Origin: Sipunculus nudus
Lineage: Eukaryota; Annelida; Sipuncula; Golfingiida; Sipunculidae
NCBI GenBank assembly: GCA_026874595.1
Contig: CM049310.1
Coordinates: 43,899,558-43,963,557 of the forward strand
DNA: 64,000 nt
Reading direction: 5' to 3'
How positions within the stretch are numbered: the stretch's first letter is position 1; every line of letters starts with the position of its first letter. The translations under genes were made by a program, and so were the position numbers. Of this stretch, positions 62,101 to 64,000 are shown one piece after another. A model generated the notes under the pieces. The model made no database searches, was not told the DNA's origin, and saw only the letters and a list, made by a program, of their open reading frames with translations.

Positions 62101-63878
62101 GAGTAAGTCACAGGGTTAGATATTATAATATTCTGTTAGGGTAGAAATATCATGAACTGGTTACGGTATATTGCAAGACTAGAACTATCTTGAAATATGA
62201 TTCAGGGGTTGAAATATCATGCTGTGGTAGTTTAGTTTAGGGCTTGGGAAAAAAATAGTGTACTTTTCTGTGTAATTCTCTGATGATTATCCTGAAAACT
62301 TCCCTATGTGTAAGATCTCTCTCCTGTTATAATTACATCAGGCACTTTAACAGTAATGTGAATTATGCCTGCACTATAAACTTGTATAGCTTCCCATTTT
62401 TAATCAAAAGAAAACCTGACTGTTTCAGAGACGAAGATCAGTTTTACGGATGTTGTTGGTAAATGTTACACGAGCTTCAGTGAGGATCTGTGTGAGAGTG
62501 TAGAGGAGTACACCAGAGGAGGTCCAGACCGCTTCTACTTCACAGAGGTAAGTCATACAGGGGTCAAAATAAGCAGGCCTGGGGCTTTTAATCTCAAATG
62601 TTTAAAGTTTAAATATTCCATATTTCTTACAAACTGATGATTTAACAAATTCAGAATCATCCATTATTATGTTTAGGGTATTACATTACGATGGATTGAG
62701 ATATATGAACAAATATATTGTAAGACAACTTTTCCAAATGTTTCCGTGGACAGGATAAAGCTGCTTTAATATAGAAAATCTAATTTTACTTCCACAGCTT
62801 ATTAATGTTCACACATGATTAGATAAATGTATTGGGGCTACTTGTGTCTCTTTGCTCACATCTGTTTACTGCTGTTGTGATTCTTGTGGCTAAATAGTTT
62901 CTTTTATTCCTCAGGCATACAACCCTGAGACTCGACAGTTTGAGGATCCACCAAACGAGGCTAGAACGTCTAAAGGAAAGGTAAAGTTACAAACTGAGAC
63001 CTTAGAAGGTTATGTTACTTGGTTGTTTGCCACAGTGAAGTTTTTACCTCAGTCCACACTGATGATGGTGCTAACTATGTTAAATATAAAAAATAACTAT
63101 CATGACTTTAGGTGCACCATTTATCATCAGTCAGGGATTTGTCTGTTTAAGCAGTGATTAATTGTGAATAAATTACTCTTATCACTTCTAAGCATTGAGG
63201 CTTCAGTTGCATTGTCTCTTTCTCTTAAGCATGATCTTCACGCAGCTTAATGCAACAGTTGCATGATTAATTTGCAGGGTAAAGGTAAAGGCAAAGGTAA
63301 GGGTAAAGGAAAGTCCTCCGCACCCTCACAGGAGATCCAAGAGGGTACCAAGAAGACGGAGATCCGGCGTCTGAGGGCACTGGATGTGTTCGCTGGATGT
63401 GGAGGTATATTATAATAAACTCAGTTTTCTTATTACCTAATGTTGTGAGCCACTTTCAAGAGTGCTAGTGCTAAGTAATTGAAATTAATCATCATGCCAT
63501 GAGTGAAAAAAGTATAAAAGTAATTTTATTCTTTTTCAGCATAATTCAGCAGCCAACTTCCACTTGTTGCATGCAAAATTAAGAGGTTTCATCTTGTTCA
63601 TAATGAAATATGACCGCTTTTTCACTCTGTAGTCTCAGTGTCATAATGTAAAACATGATATTGATAAAGTTACAGCAGCTGGCAAACAGATTTCAAAACT
63701 TATGTTGAACTATGTTATTTGCTCAGGTCTGTCAGAGGGCTTCCACCAGGCTGGCGTAGCTGAGAGCCGCTGGGCCATTGAGAAGGAAGAACCAGCCGCC
63801 CAAGCGTTCCGGCTGAACAACCCAGGATGTACAGTGTTCACAGAGGACTGTAATCTCCTGCTCAGACTGGCCATTGAT
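35139..63878 (+). CDS. DNMT1: DNA (cytosine-5)-methyltransferase 1, 26 exons, 3' end outside window
   Basis: Maintenance methyltransferase that copies CpG methylation onto the new strand after replication, in the nucleus. Exons: 35139-35197, 37878-37926, 38719-38826, 39436-39798, 40681-40759, 44272-44353, 45196-45357, 45986-46142, 46854-46963, 52509-52627, 53721-53813, 54307-54536, 55325-55428, 55792-55963, 56965-57062, 57646-57784, 58549-58632, 59088-59212, 59544-59867, 60402-60594, 61348-61514, 61938-62011, 62429-62547, 62915-62980, 63278-63404, 63727-63878. They total 3,555 nt, exactly 1,185 codons, with matching phases throughout. Domain order equals vertebrate DNMT1: DMAP1-binding (20-90), PCNA box (237-244), RFTS (about 330-575), CXXC (624-663), acidic linker (668-685), BAH1 (about 712-870), BAH2 (about 950-1085), GK linker (1093-1104), methyltransferase motif I (1128-1135). 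All introns are GT-AG except intron 5, which is GC-AG. Catalytic motifs IV-X are beyond the edge. Identity is very secure; individual splice sites are predictions. Confidence 0.96.
35198..37877. other. DNMT1 intron 1, no gene seen
   Basis: 2.7 kb, AT-rich, one hairpin-repeat remnant at 36.84 kb. An open frame near 36,327-36,557 has a hydrophobic, cysteine-poor composition but no recognisable family and no splice partner. Confidence 0.5.
36842..36868 (+). repeat. remnant of TAGCTCAG-hairpin repeat
   Basis: Only the start of the family (TTTAGCTCAGCTGACTGTAAG) is kept, with no body. In DNMT1 intron 1. Confidence 0.4.
37878..37926 (+). CDS. DNMT1: DNMT1 exon 2 (DMAP1-binding region)
   Basis: Acceptor ATTTATAG, donor GTAAGC, 49 nt. 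It encodes [16 protein letters not shown], the first half of the DMAP1-binding helix pair that recruits DMAP1 and repressors to the N-terminus. Confidence 0.88.
38719..38826 (+). CDS. DNMT1: DNMT1 exon 3 (DMAP1-binding region)
   Basis: Acceptor TGATACAG, donor GTATGA, 36 codons, phase 0 at both ends. It starts [10 protein letters not shown] and ends [12 protein letters not shown], so it both finishes the first unit of a repeated motif and starts the second. Confidence 0.92.
38945..39155 (-). mobile_element. tRNA-derived SINE, copy 2
   Basis: Minus strand: box A-like TGGTCTTGGGG (39136-39146), box B GAGTTCGAATC (39095-39105). The body shares TTTGAGTGAAACAT and the tRNA-side AAACTC...TTTGAGTC with copy 1. 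In DNMT1 intron 3. Confidence 0.7.
39436..39798 (+). CDS. DNMT1: DNMT1 exon 4 (DMAP1-binding end and Ser/Asn-rich linker)
   Basis: 121 codons, phase 0/0. It begins [15 protein letters not shown] (second repeat of the N-terminal motif), then becomes low-complexity and rich in Ser, Thr, Asn, Asp and Glu. That composition fits the disordered linker seen here in other DNMT1 proteins. Confidence 0.92.
39960..40340 (+). repeat. 146-bp tandem units in DNMT1 intron 4
   Basis: GTGACCTTGACCT, TCTTCAAGGT and GAAATAGAAATTATTTGT recur at 40105 and 40251, with a more degenerate copy before them. Confidence 0.6.
40681..40759 (+). CDS. DNMT1: DNMT1 exon 5, with non-canonical GC donor
   Basis: Acceptor TCTGCAG, 79 nt, basic linker ([16 protein letters not shown]). 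It ends ...CAAG followed by GCATGT. Only a GC-AG intron keeps the frame (CAA G|GT GAA). The nearby GT at 40764 would create an immediate stop after joining to exon 6. Confidence 0.85.
40818..41490 (+). mobile_element. TAGCTCAG-hairpin element with 332-bp tandem core
   Basis: Hairpin arms at 40822-40829 and 40845-40852, then a TGTCCATTGTCTGTC segment. Two direct copies of a 332-bp unit follow, each containing GATACAAAAGCTCCA (41062, 41394) and CATGGAGTGTTTCATCAG. In DNMT1 intron 5. Confidence 0.6.
42284..42882 (-). repeat. 3' region of the same LINE, with (TATGAA)n
   Basis: Continues the truncated LINE downstream; paralogous to 49,735-50,344. Contains (TATGAA)n at 42387-42414 (about five units), which is decayed in the other copy. 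Confidence 0.5.
42883..43356 (-). pseudogene. LINE reverse transcriptase C-terminal fragment (CR1/L2-like)
   Basis: 157-codon open frame: MIIDFRRKK, then [35 protein letters not shown] and [11 protein letters not shown]. These are the thumb-side blocks that follow the palm in CR1/L2-type non-LTR elements. The YADD palm and endonuclease are absent, so this is a 5'-truncated dead copy in DNMT1 intron 5. Its end (QGTHGSQR) includes the palindrome GACCCATGGGTC. Confidence 0.8.
43425..43990. repeat. dispersed repeat copy B (uninterrupted)
   Basis: Second copy of the repeat at 1486-2400, moderately diverged and lacking the hAT insertion: it reads CACTGTAAAAAGAGG where copy A has the element. Lies in DNMT1 intron 5. 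Confidence 0.6.
44272..44353 (+). CDS. DNMT1: DNMT1 exon 6, PCNA-interacting (PIP) box
   Basis: 82 nt, acceptor GATTCAG, donor GTAAGT. A Lys/Ser-rich stretch leads to QPSIMSMF at residues 237-244. This matches the PIP pattern Q-x-x-I-x-x-(aromatic or other)-F at the place where vertebrate DNMT1 has QTTITSHF, which ties the enzyme to replication forks. Confidence 0.9.
45196..45357 (+). CDS. DNMT1: DNMT1 exon 7, charged linker with NLS-like cluster
   Basis: 162 nt. It begins SSKKRKSED, a classic basic nuclear-localisation-like cluster, then runs of Glu/Asp and Lys ([19 protein letters not shown]). Disordered, highly charged spacer between the PIP box and RFTS. Confidence 0.9.
45986..46142 (+). 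CDS. DNMT1: DNMT1 exon 8, start of RFTS with CxxC zinc pair
   Basis: Encodes [17 protein letters not shown] at residues 330-346, matching the RFTS start of vertebrate DNMT1 (KCIQCGQYLDDPDLK). C331 and C334 are the first two zinc ligands. RFTS binds ubiquitylated H3 and autoinhibits the catalytic site. Confidence 0.93.
46854..46963 (+). CDS. DNMT1: DNMT1 exon 9, RFTS
   Basis: Encodes [15 protein letters not shown] and further residues to QHKITQFR, matching the human MLTNEKLSIF region. 110 nt, donor GTCTGT. The following 5.5-kb intron is filled with nested repeats. Confidence 0.92.
47722..48480 (+). mobile_element. TAGCTCAG-hairpin element, copy 3 (innermost)
   Basis: Hairpin arms 47725-47732 and 47748-47755, then (CCGT)n at 47780-47800 and the full body in plus orientation, very close to copy 1. 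A headless, more diverged copy follows at 48,520-49,190. Confidence 0.65.
48520..49190 (+). repeat. headless copy of the TAGCTCAG-type repeat
   Basis: Shares the body (AAATTTGGCATAAAATTAG, TTATGGGCCCAAACATAATGC, TTTTGCCCAACTTTGACCAT) with the copy just upstream but lacks the hairpin and microsatellite. Confidence 0.55.
49735..50344 (-). mobile_element. LINE 3' end fragment
   Basis: About 600 bp paralogous to 42,290-42,912, ending at the same signature (minus strand ACAAGGGACCTATGGGTCAC). No reverse transcriptase sequence is left. Confidence 0.5.
51164..52508. other. distal part of DNMT1 intron 9, no gene recognised
   Basis: Unique-looking sequence plus a weak SINE-like segment. A 133-codon open frame on the minus strand (51,866-52,267) matches nothing I know and overlaps the repeat-like part. 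Confidence 0.4.
52509..52627 (+). CDS. DNMT1: DNMT1 exon 10, RFTS core
   Basis: Encodes [20 protein letters not shown], the most conserved RFTS stretch. At the third zinc-ligand position (Cys in human YCKHGH) this protein has Asp; the His ligand is kept. 119 nt, donor GTTTGT. Confidence 0.93.
53721..53813 (+). CDS. DNMT1: DNMT1 exon 11, RFTS
   Basis: Encodes [20 protein letters not shown], near-identical to human [20 protein letters not shown]. 93 nt, phases 1 and 1, so skipping it would keep the frame but delete an RFTS strand. Confidence 0.94.
54307..54536 (+). CDS. DNMT1: DNMT1 exon 12, RFTS C-lobe
   Basis: 230 nt. Encodes [17 protein letters not shown] through [20 protein letters not shown], closely matching the human [22 protein letters not shown] segment. 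Confidence 0.95.
54570..54880 (+). repeat. dispersed ~330-bp repeat, copy 2
   Basis: CTAGAAATCTGTATTCTTATG, GTGAATATTCTTTGCTGATG, CATTTCATGAGATTCTGC and an ACACAAACAGGAATGAATG end. In DNMT1 intron 12. Confidence 0.55.
55325..55428 (+). CDS. DNMT1: DNMT1 exon 13, end of RFTS
   Basis: Encodes [15 protein letters not shown] and [18 protein letters not shown], matching human VESYDEAGDSDEQ and [18 protein letters not shown]. 104 nt, donor GTCAGT. Confidence 0.95.
55792..55963 (+). CDS. DNMT1: DNMT1 exon 14, RFTS-CXXC linker and first CXXC cysteines
   Basis: Basic helix [20 protein letters not shown], then [14 protein letters not shown] and RCGICE. The last part supplies C625 and C628 of the CXXC zinc finger, which binds unmethylated CpG. 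Confidence 0.95.
56605..56945 (+). repeat. dispersed ~330-bp repeat, copy 3
   Basis: GGAAATCTGCATCCTAAGGA, ATGCAAGCCACCACCATG, GTGAATATTCCTTGATGTTC and a CACACACGCACAAGAAC end. In DNMT1 intron 14, just before exon 15. Confidence 0.55.
56965..57062 (+). CDS. DNMT1: DNMT1 exon 15, CXXC zinc finger
   Basis: Encodes [20 protein letters not shown] and then the KQAC segment. C631, C636, C639, C642 and C658 are present, and C663 follows in exon 16. The KFGG motif that distinguishes this finger type is intact. Confidence 0.95.
57646..57784 (+). CDS. DNMT1: DNMT1 exon 16, autoinhibitory acidic linker
   Basis: Starts CPNMAVK (last CXXC cysteine), then an acidic run [12 protein letters not shown], the position of the human CXXC-BAH1 linker that occludes the catalytic cleft, then a Lys-rich tail. 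Confidence 0.93.
58549..58632 (+). CDS. DNMT1: DNMT1 exon 17, BAH1 entry
   Basis: 28 codons, phase 0/0. Encodes [20 protein letters not shown], matching human [20 protein letters not shown] at the start of BAH1. Confidence 0.92.
59088..59212 (+). CDS. DNMT1: DNMT1 exon 18, BAH1
   Basis: Encodes [20 protein letters not shown] and [16 protein letters not shown], the BAH strand core matching human VGDCVSVIPDDSSKPLYLA. Confidence 0.94.
59544..59867 (+). CDS. DNMT1: DNMT1 exon 19, BAH1 C-terminal half
   Basis: 324 nt. Encodes [20 protein letters not shown] and [16 protein letters not shown], matching human [20 protein letters not shown] and WYDQDYARFESPP. It ends with a CxxC pair (FCQSC) also present in human (FCVSC). 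Confidence 0.96.
60402..60594 (+). CDS. DNMT1: DNMT1 exon 20, inter-BAH segment
   Basis: Encodes [16 protein letters not shown] and the Pro/Lys-rich [11 protein letters not shown]. These match human YRVGDGVYLPPEAFTF and SSPVKRPRKE at the entry of BAH2. Confidence 0.94.
60988..61165 (+). mobile_element. tRNA-derived SINE, copy 3
   Basis: Box A TGGTCTAGTGG (60998-61008) matches the tRNA consensus; box B AAGTTCAAATC (61039-61049). The 3' half does not fold as a tRNA acceptor, so this is a SINE, not a tRNA gene. In DNMT1 intron 20. Confidence 0.65.
61348..61514 (+). CDS. DNMT1: DNMT1 exon 21, BAH2
   Basis: Encodes [19 protein letters not shown] and [11 protein letters not shown], matching human EDLYPEHYRKYSDYIKGSN and [11 protein letters not shown]. 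167 nt, donor GTATCA. Confidence 0.95.
61938..62011 (+). CDS. DNMT1: DNMT1 exon 22, BAH2
   Basis: Encodes [20 protein letters not shown] and YWSSE, matching human [20 protein letters not shown]. 74 nt, donor GTGAGT. Confidence 0.95.
62429..62547 (+). CDS. DNMT1: DNMT1 exon 23, BAH2
   Basis: Encodes [20 protein letters not shown] and [10 protein letters not shown], matching the human VVDFKAVQGRCTVEYGEDL and GGPNRFYFLE region. Phase 0 at its end. Confidence 0.94.
62915..62980 (+). CDS. DNMT1: DNMT1 exon 24, end of BAH2
   Basis: 22 codons, [20 protein letters not shown] and GK, matching human AYNAKSKSFEDPPNHARSP. Leads directly into the GK linker. Confidence 0.94.
63278..63404 (+). CDS. DNMT1: DNMT1 exon 25, GK linker and methyltransferase motif I
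   Basis: Begins with six GK dipeptides, the flexible hinge typical of DNMT1, then [10 protein letters not shown]. The last part is motif I of C5-methyltransferases, which binds S-adenosylmethionine (human LDVFSGCGG). Confidence 0.96.
63727..63878 (+). CDS. DNMT1: DNMT1 exon 26, methyltransferase motifs II-III
   Basis: Encodes [20 protein letters not shown] and [20 protein letters not shown]. Contains the motif II Glu (WAIE). Ends phase 0 at donor GTGAGT, 122 bp before the window edge; the catalytic exon follows outside. Confidence 0.96.
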
Positions 63879-64000
63879 GTGAGTTTTAATTGCTAGAATT
63901 AAAAGATACAGATATAGATATATTTCATGTCTTGCAAACTCCATGATAAAAAGTCATGATAAAAGATAAAATGGGAATTTTTCCTTTCAAGTAGTAAAAT

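Overview
This window is animal nuclear DNA, most likely from a bivalve mollusc or a close lophotrochozoan relative. It is AT-rich, its genes are split into many short exons with GT-AG (and two GC-AG) introns, and it carries dense, nested short transposons. Several of these resemble repeat families I associate with bivalves: a terminal hairpin, (CCGT)n, tandem cores and a CTAGT tail. The species call is inference. The gene calls rest on spliced reading frames that I followed exon by exon.

Three genes are present. (1) 946-34,750, minus strand: the FIRRM orthologue (C1orf112/FLIP, partner of the FIGNL1 AAA ATPase that removes RAD51), about 23 exons. The spliced frame stays open for 861 codons and its phases agree at every junction. 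(2) 17,575-20,925, plus strand: a two-exon pannexin/innexin-type channel of 429 residues, lying wholly inside the 9.7-kb FIRRM intron between exons 9 and 10, on the opposite strand. (3) 35,139 to past the right edge, plus strand: DNMT1, the maintenance cytosine-5 methyltransferase. Twenty-six exons give 1,185 residues in one frame: DMAP1-binding region, acidic/basic linker with a PCNA box, RFTS, CXXC zinc finger, acidic autoinhibitory linker, BAH1, BAH2, (GK)n linker and the start of the methyltransferase domain. The catalytic Pro-Cys motif lies beyond the window.

FIRRM and DNMT1 are head to head. Their first ATG codons are 388 bp apart, and the gap holds ETS-like, CCAAT and E2F-like sites. 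Both products act around S phase, so shared control is plausible but unproven.

Most of the rest is intron and mobile DNA: a 396-bp hAT-type element with an 8-bp target duplication, a 338-bp PIF/Harbinger-type MITE with TTA duplications, a 524-bp inverted-repeat element, three tRNA-derived SINEs, decayed LINE reverse-transcriptase fragments, Helitron-like elements (including a Russian-doll nest at 47.0-51.2 kb), and several tandem arrays. One array, at 28.7-29.3 kb, repeats the edge of a FIRRM exon. I found no rRNA, true tRNA, CRISPR or prokaryotic features, and no clearly new gene system. The most notable items are the gene arrangement, the paired GC-AG introns, the nested channel gene and the transposon architecture.
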